Assembly (NCBI GenBank): GCA_964397045.1
Contig: CAYNHF010000027.1
Location: forward strand, 13,248 to 77,247
DNA length: 64,000 nt
Reading direction: 5' to 3'
From: CAYNHF01 sp964397045
Lineage (GTDB): Bacteria; Actinomycetota; Acidimicrobiia; Spongiisociales; UBA5794
The position numbers were made by a program, and so were the translations under genes. Shown here in pieces: positions 55,380 to 64,000 of the stretch (position 1 is the stretch's first letter; each line of letters opens with the position of its first letter). A model generated the notes under the pieces. That model was given only the letters and a program-made list of their open reading frames with translations, did not search any database and was not told the origin of the DNA.

Positions 55380-56885
55380 TTGCAGCTCGAACTGATTGGC
55401 ATCACGAAGCGCTTCCCCGGTGTGCTGGCTAACGATGACATCAACCTGGCAGTCGGTTCCGGCGAGATCCTCGGTTTGCTCGGTGAGAACGGTGCCGGCA
55501 AGACGACCCTGATGAACATCCTGTACGGCCTCTATTCGGCAGACGAGGGTGAGATCATCATCGACGGGGAGACCCAGCACTTCGAAGGACCGGGCGACGC
55601 CATCGCCGCAGGGATCGGCATGGTCCATCAGCACTTCATGCTCGTGCCGGTCTTCACCGTCGCCGAGAACGTGGTGCTTGGAGTGGAGCCGACGTCCGGC
55701 CCCGGTGTTCTCAATATGGAAGAGGCGCGTGAGGACGTGCGTCAGATATCGCAGCAATACGGACTCGAGGTCGATCCCGACGCGCTGATCGAGGATTTGC
55801 CTGTCGGTATTCAGCAGCGTGTGGAAATCATCAAGGTGCTCTTCCGGCAAGCTGAGATCCTCGTGTTCGATGAGCCGACCGCTGTCCTCACGCCGCAGGA
55901 GGTAGAGGACTTCTTCGGGATCATTCGTTCGCTGGAGGATGCAGGCAAAGGCATCATCTTCATCACGCACAAGCTCAAGGAAGTCCTCAACGTAGCGGAC
56001 CGCATCGAGGTCCTGCGACGAGGCAAGGTGGTGGGGAGTGCGATTCCCGGTGAGATATCCGAGAGTGCGCTGGCCGAGATGATGGTCGGGCGGCCTGTCG
56101 AACTCGTAGTCTCCAAGGAAGAAGCGAAGCCCGCGGCGCCGGTGCTCGGGGTGCAGGATCTCGTGGTACTCGATGACCGGCTGCAGGCTTCCGTCAACGG
56201 CATCAGCTTCGAAGTTCGGTCGGGTGAAATTGTCGGCATTGCCGGGGTGCAGGGCAACGGCCAGACCGAACTCGTCGAGGCCCTCACCGGTCTGCGGACC
56301 CCGCTTTCGGGCCAGGTCACCATCGAGGGGAGAGACATGACGCGGGCCAGCCCGCGAGACATCCACGAGGCAAGTGTGGCGCATGTGCCCGAAGATCGGC
56401 AACGCAGCGGGCTCGTACTGTCGTTCGATGTGACGGAGAACCTGGTGCTCAACGGGTACTACGCCCCGCCGTACAGCACCGGTTTGCGGATGAATTGGGG
56501 CGAGGCCGCCACGGTCGCGGAGGGCCTGGTCGCCGAGTACGACGTGCGGACCCCGTCGGTGACCACGACCGCTTCCAGCCTGTCGGGTGGAAACCAGCAG
56601 AAGGTGGTCGTTGCCAGGGAGTTCTCACGCGACGTGAGACTGGTCGTGGCTTCGCAGCCGACCCGGGGTCTGGATGTTGGGTCGATCGAGTTCATCCACG
56701 AGCGGATTGTCGAGGAGCGCGACAACGGTGCCGCCGTGTTGATCGTCAGCACCGAACTCGACGAGATCATGGCGTTGGCCGATCGCATCCTGGTGATGTT
56801 CCGGGGTGAGATCGTCGGCGAGCGCAAGCCCGGAGACACGAGTAACACCGAATTGGGCCTGCTGATGGCGGGGGCAGGGACATGA
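55380..56885 (+). CDS. Nucleoside-type ABC importer ATPase (NupO/RbsA-like, two ABC domains)
   Basis: 501 residues from TTG 55380, GGGGG 5 bases upstream; the longer frame would start inside the terminator. First domain: LLGENGAGKTTLMNILYG, and the LPVGIQQRVEIIK signature with LVFDEPTAVL. Second domain: GVQGNGQTELVEALTG (Walker A without Lys-Ser, as in RbsA type), LSGGNQQKVVVARE and ASQPTRGLD. The first site should be catalytic. ATGA overlap with the first permease. Confidence 0.93.
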   Translation: MQLELIGITKRFPGVLANDDINLAVGSGEILGLLGENGAGKTTLMNILYGLYSADEGEIIIDGETQHFEGPGDAIAAGIGMVHQHFMLVPVFTVAENVVLGVEPTSGPGVLNMEEAREDVRQISQQYGLEVDPDALIEDLPVGIQQRVEIIKVLFRQAEILVFDEPTAVLTPQEVEDFFGIIRSLEDAGKGIIFITHKLKEVLNVADRIEVLRRGKVVGSAIPGEISESALAEMMVGRPVELVVSKEEAKPAAPVLGVQDLVVLDDRLQASVNGISFEVRSGEIVGIAGVQGNGQTELVEALTGLRTPLSGQVTIEGRDMTRASPRDIHEASVAHVPEDRQRSGLVLSFDVTENLVLNGYYAPPYSTGLRMNWGEAATVAEGLVAEYDVRTPSVTTTASSLSGGNQQKVVVAREFSRDVRLVVASQPTRGLDVGSIEFIHERIVEERDNGAAVLIVSTELDEIMALADRILVMFRGEIVGERKPGDTSNTELGLLMAGAGT

Positions 56886-58216
56886 GCGACGAGACTCCTC
56901 CGGCCGACGACGCGGCGCCAGATGAAGTCGAGGAAACCGAAATCGCCGAAGCTGAGGCATCCGCGTCTGAGACTTCACAAGCAGAGGCATCGGAGACCGC
57001 AGTAGCCGAGGGGGAAGAAGGTGGGTCCGACGGGGACGATCGTAAGAGGTTGTTCTTCGCAAACCTGACGGGAGTAGGCGGCGACTGGGTCTCGCTGTAC
57101 GTGGTGCCGCTGCTGGCGGTAGTGACCGCCCTGCTCATCGGCGCCATCATCATTGCTTTCAGCGATCTCGATACGCTCCGTGAGTGGACCGATAGCCCCA
57201 GCGAGGCGATTGCGACCACCTTCACCACAATCGTCGACGCGTTCCGGTCGCTCTTTACCGGAGCATTCGGCAGCCCCAAGGCATGGTCCGAAACACTCAC
57301 CAGGGCGGCACCGCTGATCTTGGCAGGGTTGGCCGTTGCGATTGGGTTCCAGGCAGGGCTCTTCAACATCGGCGCCAACGGCCAGATCCTCATGGGTGGC
57401 ATGTTTGCCGTGGTGGTCGGCTTCTCGTTCAGCTTGCCCGCAGTCATCCACGTCCCGCTCGTGATCATCGCCGGGATGGTCGGAGGCGCCATCTGGGGCG
57501 GTATTCCCGGCTACCTACGGGCCCGAACCGGCGCTCACGAAGTCATCACCACGATCATGTTCAACTTCATCGCGCTGAAATTGGTCGATTACTGGCTCAC
57601 GATCGACTTCTTCCAACTCGTGGGTCGAGACGATCCGGTGTCGAAGTCGGTGGAGACCTCCGCGCGCTACCCGAAGCTCCTGGGGTGGCTCGACTCGAGC
57701 CTGCGCCTCCACCTCGGCATTGTGATAGCGATTGGGGCGGCGATCTTCATCTGGTGGTTGCTGTATCGATCGACGCTGGGGTTCCAGTTCCGGGCGGTGG
57801 GAGCCAACCCGGACGCCGCCAAGTACGCCGGCATGAACGTGGCGTTCCTGACGATCGCGGTGATGGCGATTGCAGGTTCGATGGCCGGATTGGCAGGCGT
57901 CGACCAGGTGACGGGAACCCTGGGAAGGGCAACCCCCGGATTCGCCGGGGTCATCGGGTTCGATGCAATCGCGTTGGCGCTGCTCGCTAGGTCCAATCCG
58001 ATCGGGGTGATCTTCGCCGGAATCTTGTTCGGGGGTCTGGCCGCGGGTGGCCAGGCGATGCAGGCATCCACGACGGTCGGAATCGACATCGTCACCGTGA
58101 TCCAGGCGCTCATCATCGTCTTCATTGCGGCCCCGGCGCTGGTTCGCTCTATGTGGAGGCTGCCGGCGCCAACTGTGGAAGAAGGAGTACAGGTCACGAA
58201 GGGTTGGGCGACATGA
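56882..58216 (+). CDS. Nucleoside ABC importer permease 1 (NupP-like)
   Basis: 444 residues. The first 55 are strikingly acidic (Asp/Glu/Ala/Ser) and probably cytoplasmic. About nine hydrophobic segments follow, with the family signatures FNIGANGQILMGG, GARTGAHEVITTIMFNFIA-type region, and GLAGVDQVTG. ATGA overlaps on both sides join it to the ATPase and second permease. The acidic extension is not part of the normal family. Confidence 0.92.
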   Translation: MSDETPPADDAAPDEVEETEIAEAEASASETSQAEASETAVAEGEEGGSDGDDRKRLFFANLTGVGGDWVSLYVVPLLAVVTALLIGAIIIAFSDLDTLREWTDSPSEAIATTFTTIVDAFRSLFTGAFGSPKAWSETLTRAAPLILAGLAVAIGFQAGLFNIGANGQILMGGMFAVVVGFSFSLPAVIHVPLVIIAGMVGGAIWGGIPGYLRARTGAHEVITTIMFNFIALKLVDYWLTIDFFQLVGRDDPVSKSVETSARYPKLLGWLDSSLRLHLGIVIAIGAAIFIWWLLYRSTLGFQFRAVGANPDAAKYAGMNVAFLTIAVMAIAGSMAGLAGVDQVTGTLGRATPGFAGVIGFDAIALALLARSNPIGVIFAGILFGGLAAGGQAMQASTTVGIDIVTVIQALIIVFIAAPALVRSMWRLPAPTVEEGVQVTKGWAT

Positions 58217-59478
58217 CGGCTCAGCTTGTCGCCACCGGAGAGATCCGGACTCCGGCAGAGATCAAGCGGGCCAGGATCCTGGGTGTCCTGTACTACCTCC
58301 TGGCCGGTTTCGTACTGGTCGTGTTCGGCTTCGGATCGGACGGCACCGCCGTCTTCGAGTTGACGCGCGATGCGGATCGCTTCTCCGGTTTCCCCGATCT
58401 GCACGTGCCGGCCCTGGCGTTCTCGTGGCTGGTGGCGTTCATCCTCGTGATGCTGGGAACGGTGCAGCTGCTGCGTGGCTTCGGGTCCAAGACGAACATC
58501 GTGCTGGCAATCGTCCTGCTGATGTTCGTGGTTGCTTTCCTGGCTTGGGCGGCCTCCGGGCAGTCCTTCAGCATGGTGGGCATGCTGGAAGAGACGGTGA
58601 AGAGGGCGGTTCCGATTACCTTCGGCGCGCTCGCCGGAGTCCTGTCGGAGACGGTGGCGGTGATCAACATCGGCATCGAGGGCATGCTGCTCTCCGGCGC
58701 GTTCGCCGGGGTGCTCGCTGCATCACTCTGGGGGTCTTTCGCCGGTCTCGTCGGCGCGACCCTCATCGGAGGTCTGTTGGCGGCTGCGTTGGCGGTGTTG
58801 GCGATCAAATACGCTGTGGATCAGATCATTGCCGGCGTGGTGATCAACATCTTCGCGCTCGGGATCACGTCGTTTCTGACCGGCCAGATCCTGGTGGAGA
58901 ATCAGCAACTCAACAACTCCGGTGTCATGTCGCCGATGGCCATCCCGCTGTTGTCCGACATCCCACTGCTCGGGCCCGTGCTGTTCGATCAGAACATCTT
59001 CGTCTACATGATGTTTCTGACGGTGGCCGCGACGACCTTCGTCCTCTACCGCACCCGGTGGGGGCTGCGCGCTCGGGCGGTCGGCGAGCATCCGAAGGCG
59101 GCAGACACCGTCGGCATCAACGTCTTCAAGATGCGGTACGTCAACGTGATCGTCGGCGGCATGATCGCCGGCTTCGGAGGCGCCTATTTCACCCTGGGTT
59201 CAGTCGGCCGGTTCGACGAGAACATGACGCTCGGTCGCGGATTCATCGCCCTCGCCGCGATGATCTTCGGTCGGTGGAACCCGGTCGGAGCGCTGGGCGC
59301 GGCCCTGGTCTTCGGCTTTGCAGACGCGCTCCAGATCAAGCTCGGCACGCTTGGTACGCCGATTCCGTCTGAGTTCCTCGCCATGGCACCATATATCGTC
59401 ACCGTGGTTGTGGTGGCGGGTCTGGTGGGCAAGTCACGACCACCTGCTGCAGACGGTCAGCCGTACATCAAGGAATAG
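58213..59478 (+). CDS. Nucleoside ABC importer permease 2 (NupQ-like)
   Basis: 421 residues from ATG 58213 (ATGA overlap). Hydrophobic segments with TFGALAGVLSETVAVINIGIEG-type region (signature NIGIEGMLL), IAGVVINIFALGITSF and GRGFIALAAMIFGRWNP. The N-terminus adds three more helices (residues about 22-115) before the core. With the previous genes it makes a complete importer of purine nucleoside type. Confidence 0.92.
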   Translation: MTAQLVATGEIRTPAEIKRARILGVLYYLLAGFVLVVFGFGSDGTAVFELTRDADRFSGFPDLHVPALAFSWLVAFILVMLGTVQLLRGFGSKTNIVLAIVLLMFVVAFLAWAASGQSFSMVGMLEETVKRAVPITFGALAGVLSETVAVINIGIEGMLLSGAFAGVLAASLWGSFAGLVGATLIGGLLAAALAVLAIKYAVDQIIAGVVINIFALGITSFLTGQILVENQQLNNSGVMSPMAIPLLSDIPLLGPVLFDQNIFVYMMFLTVAATTFVLYRTRWGLRARAVGEHPKAADTVGINVFKMRYVNVIVGGMIAGFGGAYFTLGSVGRFDENMTLGRGFIALAAMIFGRWNPVGALGAALVFGFADALQIKLGTLGTPIPSEFLAMAPYIVTVVVVAGLVGKSRPPAADGQPYIKE

Positions 59479-59643
59479 CTGCTTCGGTGACTCCCGGCCG
59501 GTGTCGACGTGTCGGAACGACGTCTCCACGGCCGGCACTCTCCCGGTGTTCCACGGTCCTCGTTGACGTCCGGTCTGCCGTGCGGTGCTGCGGTAGTCGC
59601 GGCGTCGCTCAGCACGGCGAAAGACATGGCCAAACCCGAGGCC

Positions 59644-60504
59644 CTAGTTACCGGGGATCTGCCCGAAGAAGCTCACCTCGGCGAGGGCCAGTTCGTTGAA
59701 CGGCGGCTGGTCGCCGGAAGCCTCGGCACCATACGTTGAGGTGATCTCGATTGTGAGAGTGCGCGTGGCGACGCTCGCTACCGGCACGATCTGGGGCCGG
59801 TTGCTGTCCTGGAGCTGGCCGGGAATGTCGAAGTTGAGGTCGTCGACGATGACTTTGTAGCCCTTGATCCGGTAGTTCTGCTTGAAACGATCGTCGTCAG
59901 GGATGTTGGCGATCTCGATTTCGGTGATGGCGACGGGTTGCGAGAACGTGAAGGTGATCGAACCATCCTCGCCACGGGAGCTGGCATCCTGCCACTCGGT
60001 GGTGACATCTCCGTCGATGAGGTTGCTCGCCGAGAACGATGCGTTGAGTTCGGAGCTGGCGGTGACATTGGTGGGCTGAATCCGGTCGATGGTGAGCGCT
60101 CGGGTGGTGGTGGGTTCGAGCGAAGTGGTGCTCGAGGCCGCTTCTGGATCCTCGTCACCACCGCCGAAGATGTTGATGACTACCGCGATCAACGCAACAA
60201 CCAGCACGACGCCTGCCAGCACGCCGAGGGCGCGGACACCTGGTGTGGTCCGAACCATAGGGGGCGAAGCCACCGGGAGCGGGTCCTTGCCGAGACGCGC
60301 TCCGCAGGCCTCGCAGTGGCGGTTGTAGCCGGGGTTGGCAGTTCCACAGGAAGGACAAGCGACCGGAGCCACGGTTTCCTCCTGCGTGGGTGGTGGCGGC
60401 GGCGCGGGACGCGTCGGCTCCTGGCCCGCAGGTGGTGGGCCGTCTTCGAGTTCGAAGGGTTCGAAAAGGTCATCGAATGAATCGACGCCGTTCTTGTCGG
60501 CCAA
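59644..60504 (-). CDS. Zinc-ribbon, single-span protein with discoidin-like exported domain
   Basis: 286 residues from TTG 60504, with GAGGAG 6 bases upstream. The order is: acidic/proline-rich head, zinc ribbon CPSCGTANPGYNRHCEACG (about residues 50-68), membrane helix VLAGVVLVVALIAVVINIF (about 94-112), Thr/Ser linker, and a C-terminal jelly-roll with SASNLIDGDVTTEWQD and ITEIEIANIP (discoidin/F5-8C-like carbohydrate-binding pattern). The zinc ribbon is inside, the discoidin domain outside. Role unknown, maybe cell-surface sensing. Confidence 0.78.
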   Translation of the reverse strand: MADKNGVDSFDDLFEPFELEDGPPPAGQEPTRPAPPPPPTQEETVAPVACPSCGTANPGYNRHCEACGARLGKDPLPVASPPMVRTTPGVRALGVLAGVVLVVALIAVVINIFGGGDEDPEAASSTTSLEPTTTRALTIDRIQPTNVTASSELNASFSASNLIDGDVTTEWQDASSRGEDGSITFTFSQPVAITEIEIANIPDDDRFKQNYRIKGYKVIVDDLNFDIPGQLQDSNRPQIVPVASVATRTLTIEITSTYGAEASGDQPPFNELALAEVSFFGQIPGN

Positions 60505-60582
60505 GGATGCTCCTCATCATGGTCCCGGCAGCCCAATTCGCTCACGAGCCGCCGCTCGTGGGCCGGCGCTATTGTGCCACGG

Positions 60583-60711
60583 ATGCCGGAATATCGCGCG
60601 CTAGCCGAGGCCGAGACGTGGAGCACCACGAATGTCGTGGCGTCTGTGATCCTGCTGGTAGTGATCGTGGTCGTCCTGGTCTGGCTCGTGCGACGCTACC
60701 TGGCGGACTGA
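60583..60711 (+). CDS. 42-residue single-span membrane microprotein, probably leaderless
   Basis: ATG 60583 opens a frame with a short acidic head (PEYRALAEAETWSTT), one long transmembrane helix (VASVILLVVIVVVLVWLV) and a basic end RRYLAD. No Shine-Dalgarno is present, but TATTGT (60570-60575) ends 7 bases before the ATG, fitting a leaderless promoter. Divergent from the zinc-ribbon gene, 78 bases away. Small size keeps confidence moderate. Confidence 0.45.
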   Translation: MPEYRALAEAETWSTTNVVASVILLVVIVVVLVWLVRRYLAD

Positions 60712-60809
60712 CACCGGCGCCTCGCCCGCGTTTCCTGCGAATCCGATGCCGCGACCGATTCGCGTCACACCTGCGCTCTACCTTGTGATCAGCGAGGAGA
60801 GAGGTTGCA

Positions 60810-62186
60810 TTGGGCGCCACCAGCCACAAGAACGGGGGTCCTGTCAGCAAGCGTACGAGCGGGGCGATGGCCTACCGTTGCAGCTCCTGCGAGTACCGCT
60901 CCGGGCGCTGGATCGGGTTCTGCCCGCAGTGTCGGGCTTCCGGCTCGATGACAGAGCAGACGCCGGTCATCGCGGGTTCTCTGCTATCGGCCGAGCGGAT
61001 CGATTCGTTCACATCGATTGACGATCGGCATCGCCCAACCGGCATCGAGCAACTGGATCGAGTGTTGGGCGGTGGCACGGTTCCCGGCTCGGCAATCCTG
61101 GTCGGCGGAGAGCCTGGGGTCGGGAAGTCGACGTTGCTGCTGCAGGTAGCGGCAGCCATGGCGGAAAGCGATCGACCGACGCTGGTGTCGTCGGCAGAGG
61201 AGTCGCGAGCCCAGATCGCGATGCGAGGCAGCCGCATCGGTGTCGGTGCTCGCAACGTGCTCCTGACATCATCGTCGAGCGTCGATGACGTCATCGCCAC
61301 TGCGGAGGTGGTCCTCCCGGCGCTGGTGGTTGTGGACTCGATCCAGACCGTGATGGCCGGCGACACCGATGGGTCGGCCGGAGGCGTTGCGCAGGTTCGC
61401 GAGTGCGGGGCGCGACTGGTCGCCTATGCGAAACGCTCCGGAGTGCCTGTGGTTCTCGTCGGCCACGTCACGAAAGAGGGTGCGATCGCAGGACCGAGGG
61501 TGCTGGAGCACATGGTGGATGTTGCCTTGTACCTGGAAGGCGATCCGCGGCGCGGACTCCGGCTGGTGCGAGGTCTGAAGAACCGCTTCGGTGCCGTAAA
61601 CGAGATTGGCTTCTTCGAGATGACGGAAACGGGTCTTGTCGGTCTGTCGGACCCGGCGCGAGCACTCGTAGATCACTGGGACCCGGACGTTGTCGGTACG
61701 GTCCTCTTCCCGTCGGTCGAGGGGAAGCGTCCAATTGTCGTGGAGGTGCAAGCGCTGGTTGCGACCGGCAAGTCGCCTTCCCCGCGTCGGAGCGTAAAGG
61801 GCATTGTCCCCGCCAGGCTTCATCAGCTGCTGGCGGTGCTCGATCGCCATGCTGGACTCTCGCTCGACGATAGGGACGTGTATGTCAGCGTGGTGGGTGG
61901 AATCCAGCTCCGTGAACCAGGGGCCGATCTGCCGCTGGCCCTGGCGCTGGCATCTTCTGCGCTGGATCTACCGGTATCGGGTGTCGCCGCGTGGGGAGAG
62001 GTTGGGCTTGCCGGGGAGCTACGGGCGGTGGCACGAAACGGGGAACGGTATCGGGAAGCAGAACGTCTCGGTATCAGCACCACGATCGGAGCAGACGCCG
62101 ACCTTCGCACCCTGGCGGAGGCGATGCAGGCCGTCGGTCTCAGCGGCGGCACCAGGGAGCGAGCCTCCATGCTGCGAGCTGGCTGA
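60810..62186 (+). CDS. radA: DNA repair protein RadA
   Basis: 458 residues from TTG 60810 with GAGGAGAGAGG just upstream. Zinc finger Cys24-Cys27-Cys38-Cys41 (CSSC ... CPQC), Walker A GGEPGVGKST (99-108), RadA motif KNRFGAVNEIG, and a Lon-like C-terminal domain (SVVGGIQL, DLPLALALASS). It promotes branch migration in recombination. disA follows, the usual pair, with 156 bases between. Confidence 0.95.
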   Translation: MGATSHKNGGPVSKRTSGAMAYRCSSCEYRSGRWIGFCPQCRASGSMTEQTPVIAGSLLSAERIDSFTSIDDRHRPTGIEQLDRVLGGGTVPGSAILVGGEPGVGKSTLLLQVAAAMAESDRPTLVSSAEESRAQIAMRGSRIGVGARNVLLTSSSSVDDVIATAEVVLPALVVVDSIQTVMAGDTDGSAGGVAQVRECGARLVAYAKRSGVPVVLVGHVTKEGAIAGPRVLEHMVDVALYLEGDPRRGLRLVRGLKNRFGAVNEIGFFEMTETGLVGLSDPARALVDHWDPDVVGTVLFPSVEGKRPIVVEVQALVATGKSPSPRRSVKGIVPARLHQLLAVLDRHAGLSLDDRDVYVSVVGGIQLREPGADLPLALALASSALDLPVSGVAAWGEVGLAGELRAVARNGERYREAERLGISTTIGADADLRTLAEAMQAVGLSGGTRERASMLRAG

Positions 62187-62342
62187 CGGGGTGCTGTCCG
62201 GGAAGTCTCCCTGCCTGCAACGGACACGTCCCGAACCCACCCCGAGCCCGCAGGTCGTCTCTCCGGAGGTGCCGCGGTGTCGTGCGGAGGGACTGCATGG
62301 AAACCCAGTCTTGAACAATCCAGCTAGTAACGTCTGGCAACA

Positions 62343-63398
62343 ATGGCACCGTCTCCACGCATCGGGTCCGACATCCGCAGCAGCTTCGCCCCAGGCACGG
62401 TGCTGCGTGATGCTGTCGACATGATCGACAGGCAGGGAACCGGTGCACTGATTCTGATCGGCACCGGCCGCCAGGTGGATGAGGTCAGCACCGGTGGGTT
62501 CTTCTTGAAGCATGCCGAACTGACCGCCCAGCGTCTTGCCGAACTGGCGAAGATGGACGGCGGCATCATTGTCGACGCGGCTGGGAACCTGATTGTTCGG
62601 GCCAATGTCCACTTCATGCCGGACGCCACGATCGCTACCAGGGAAACCGGAACCCGATTCCGTACGGCGGAGCAACTGGCCCTGACAACCGATTGTCCCG
62701 TCCTTTCGGTGAGCGAAGAAGGCCGCAGCCTGGCGGTGGTCTACTCGGGTGGGGGCCCGTATGTGCTGCGTGACCCCGCCGAGTTGCTGGCAGAAGCCAA
62801 TCAAATGCTGGCGTCCACCAGCAGGATCCGGGCCAGGCTGGAAGAAGCGAAGGATCGACTCACGAGACTCGAGGTCGACGATCTCGTCACCGTCCACGAC
62901 GTCGTTCTCGTGTTGCAGCGGGCAGTCCTCGTCCATCGTTTCTCGGAGGAAGTGGAAGACCTTCTGGTAGAACTCGGGGGAGAGGCTCACCTCATCGAGT
63001 TGCAGATCGCAGACCTGCTCGACGGTGTCGATGACCTGACTCGGCTCGTGTATTCCGACTACGCCCGGCGGCGCGGCGCTTCTGTGAGGACGATGGCTAC
63101 CCGTCTCGCACGGTTGGAGACCCAGGTGCTTTCAGATGGGAGCCGCATCGCCGAAGCACTCAAGCTGGACGAGTTGGAAGCGCCGGCACGCCCACGCGGC
63201 ATTCGTACCCTTGCCGGCGTCCCGCGGCTCCCGGAAGCAGTCAAGGACGCGCTCATCGATCACTTCCGTGATTTCCAGCGATTGATCCATGCCAGCGTGG
63301 GCGAACTCGACGAAGTGGAAGGGGTGGGCACCGCTCGCGCCCAACAACTGCGCACCTACTTCGATCGGCTCTACCAGAGCGGATCCATCGTTCCTTAG
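62343..63398 (+). CDS. disA: DisA-family diadenylate cyclase/DNA-integrity scanner with altered active-site motifs
   Basis: 351 residues. DAC domain (about 10-145), helical spine (150-290) and C-terminal HhH domain (VGELDEVEGVGTARAQQLR). The two catalytic motifs differ from the canonical: DGA is Asp72-Gly73-Gly74 and RHR is Arg105-Phe106-Arg107. Asp72 and both arginines remain; the His that contacts ATP is Phe. Activity in c-di-AMP synthesis is thus uncertain. Position after radA is standard. Confidence 0.9.
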   Translation: MAPSPRIGSDIRSSFAPGTVLRDAVDMIDRQGTGALILIGTGRQVDEVSTGGFFLKHAELTAQRLAELAKMDGGIIVDAAGNLIVRANVHFMPDATIATRETGTRFRTAEQLALTTDCPVLSVSEEGRSLAVVYSGGGPYVLRDPAELLAEANQMLASTSRIRARLEEAKDRLTRLEVDDLVTVHDVVLVLQRAVLVHRFSEEVEDLLVELGGEAHLIELQIADLLDGVDDLTRLVYSDYARRRGASVRTMATRLARLETQVLSDGSRIAEALKLDELEAPARPRGIRTLAGVPRLPEAVKDALIDHFRDFQRLIHASVGELDEVEGVGTARAQQLRTYFDRLYQSGSIVP

Positions 63399-63568
63399 GA
63401 TGGTGCCCCTCTTGCCCCTGCCCTGGGCGGGTGCCACGCGCCTTCACCACGGTCTTCTACCTTCCGTCGGACTCCGTCATGTGCACTCGGCCGGGCCTTC
63501 GTGGACGATCGGCGGTTCGTTGGCCGACTTCCGGTACAATGCCGCCCTCCCCCGACCCCAGAGAGATC

Positions 63569-64000
63569 GTGCCTGCAAAGAAGACAACATCGACGAAGGC
63601 GTCGACGCGTACAGCAACCCCGGCGAAGACGGCCGCAAAGAAGCCGGCGGCCAAGAAGGCGGCTGCCACGAAGACCGCGGCTAAGAAGGCTCCGGCCAAG
63701 AAGGCTCCGGCCAAGAAGGCTCCGGCCAAGAAGGCTCCGGCCAAGAAGGCTCCGGCCAAGAAGACGGCTGCCAAGAAGCCGGCGGCCAAGAAAACGGCTG
63801 CCAGGAAGGCGGCTGCCAGGAAGCCGGCGGCCAAGAAGGCGGCTGCCAAGAAGACCTCGGCTAAGCAGGCTCCGGCCAAGAAGGCTCCGGCCAAGAAGAC
63901 GGCTGCCACGAAGACCGCGGCCAAGAAGGCTCCGGCCAAGAAGGCTCCGGCCAAGAAGGCTCCGGCCAAGAAGACGGCTGCCACGAAGACCGCGGCCAAG
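63569..64000 (+). CDS. Lys/Ala/Pro-repeat (histone H1-like) protein, N-terminal part
   Basis: GTG 63569 opens a frame that runs off the window after 144 codons without stop. After PAKKTTSTKASTRTATPAK the protein consists of AxAKK and APAKK pentamers, strongly basic and disordered. TACAAT (63535-63540) may be its -10. Such tails occur on histone-H1-like proteins, HU (C-terminal) and on actinobacterial TraR/DksA zinc proteins (N-terminal); as this is the N-terminus and the rest is missing, I cannot decide. DNA binding or compaction is likely. Confidence 0.75.
   Translation, partial: MPAKKTTSTKASTRTATPAKTAAKKPAAKKAAATKTAAKKAPAKKAPAKKAPAKKAPAKKAPAKKTAAKKPAAKKTAARKAAARKPAAKKAAAKKTSAKQAPAKKAPAKKTAATKTAAKKAPAKKAPAKKAPAKKTAATKTAAK
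63689..63763 (+). repeat. Five identical 15-base units (APAKK codons)
   Basis: GCTCCGGCCAAGAAG occurs five times head to tail, and again in threes near 63865 and 63930. The identity at third codon positions shows recent expansion by slippage or unequal crossover, so length will vary between strains. Confidence 0.9.

Noticed and set aside
58125..59372. 415-residue Arg/Gly-rich plus frame
   Set aside because: Overlaps the second nucleoside permease in another frame; composition typical of out-of-frame high-GC reading.
63689..63763. Regular repeat as a CRISPR-like array
   Set aside because: Units are contiguous, without spacers, and encode APAKK in frame.
63457..63999. Long Ala/Phe/Leu-rich frame on the minus strand that looks like a repeated hydrophobic protein
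   Set aside because: It is the exact antisense of the lysine/alanine repeats; the plus-strand frame has a start and sensible composition.

Overview
The window is 64 kb of high-GC DNA with compact, often overlapping genes (ATGA, GTGA and TGATG junctions), frequent GTG/TTG starts, lipoproteins with an AAAC-type lipobox, a SigR/RsrA-like sigma/anti-sigma pair, a DUF2342 protease next to tilS, and a topA without zinc fingers. Together these point to Actinomycetota; the mix of streptomycete-like synteny and divergent details suggests a deep lineage such as Acidimicrobiia (inference).

Layout. 1-11.9 kb: end of a TrkH potassium channel, membrane pyrophosphatase, a tandem histidine phosphatase, a PimB-like mannosyltransferase, then topA - MFS protein - tmk - holB - acyltransferase (the MFS and Tmk parts are fused in Streptomyces). 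12.0-25.8 kb: a divergent catabolic island. Leftward lies a tight operon with a threonine-synthase-like enzyme, a SlcC-like 2-hydroxyacid dehydrogenase, a PfkB kinase, a LacD-family aldolase, a fucose-isomerase-fold isomerase, a Gfo/Idh/MocA protein and a GabD-type aldehyde dehydrogenase. Rightward lies a sugar ABC importer plus a beta-propeller hydrolase-like protein. The kinase carries all three residues of the sulfonate pocket of E. coli sulfofructose kinase, so I read the island as a sulfoquinovose (sulfoglycolysis) operon that may extend to sulfolactate oxidation. 26-36.3 kb: a loose accessory region with tRNA-Thr, an F420-type reductase, a SigZ-like sigma cluster (ArsM-like methyltransferase, small membrane proteins, FAD oxidoreductase), a frameshifted lipoprotein, a haem-binding protein, a TPR fragment, and a methyltransferase with an in-frame TGA followed by a SECIS-like hairpin. 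36.4-39.1 kb: a phosphotransferase and the SigR/RsrA-like pair. 39.2-54 kb: housekeeping operons for tRNA modification, purine salvage, FtsH, folate, pantothenate/CoA, LysRS, a polyprenyl synthase and ClpC. 54-59.5 kb: a nucleoside-type (BMP/NupOPQ) ABC importer. 59.6-64 kb: a zinc-ribbon/discoidin protein, radA, disA with an altered active site, and the start of a lysine/alanine-repeat protein that runs off the end.

How they work together: the importer at 20.5-24.8 kb would supply a sulfosugar that the leftward operon isomerises, phosphorylates, cleaves and oxidises. Folate and CoA genes form long translationally coupled chains. Several small regulatory elements (leaderless promoters, intercistronic hairpins after both solute-binding protein genes, a palindrome around the clpC -10) are visible. 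No CRISPR array, prophage or insertion sequence was seen.
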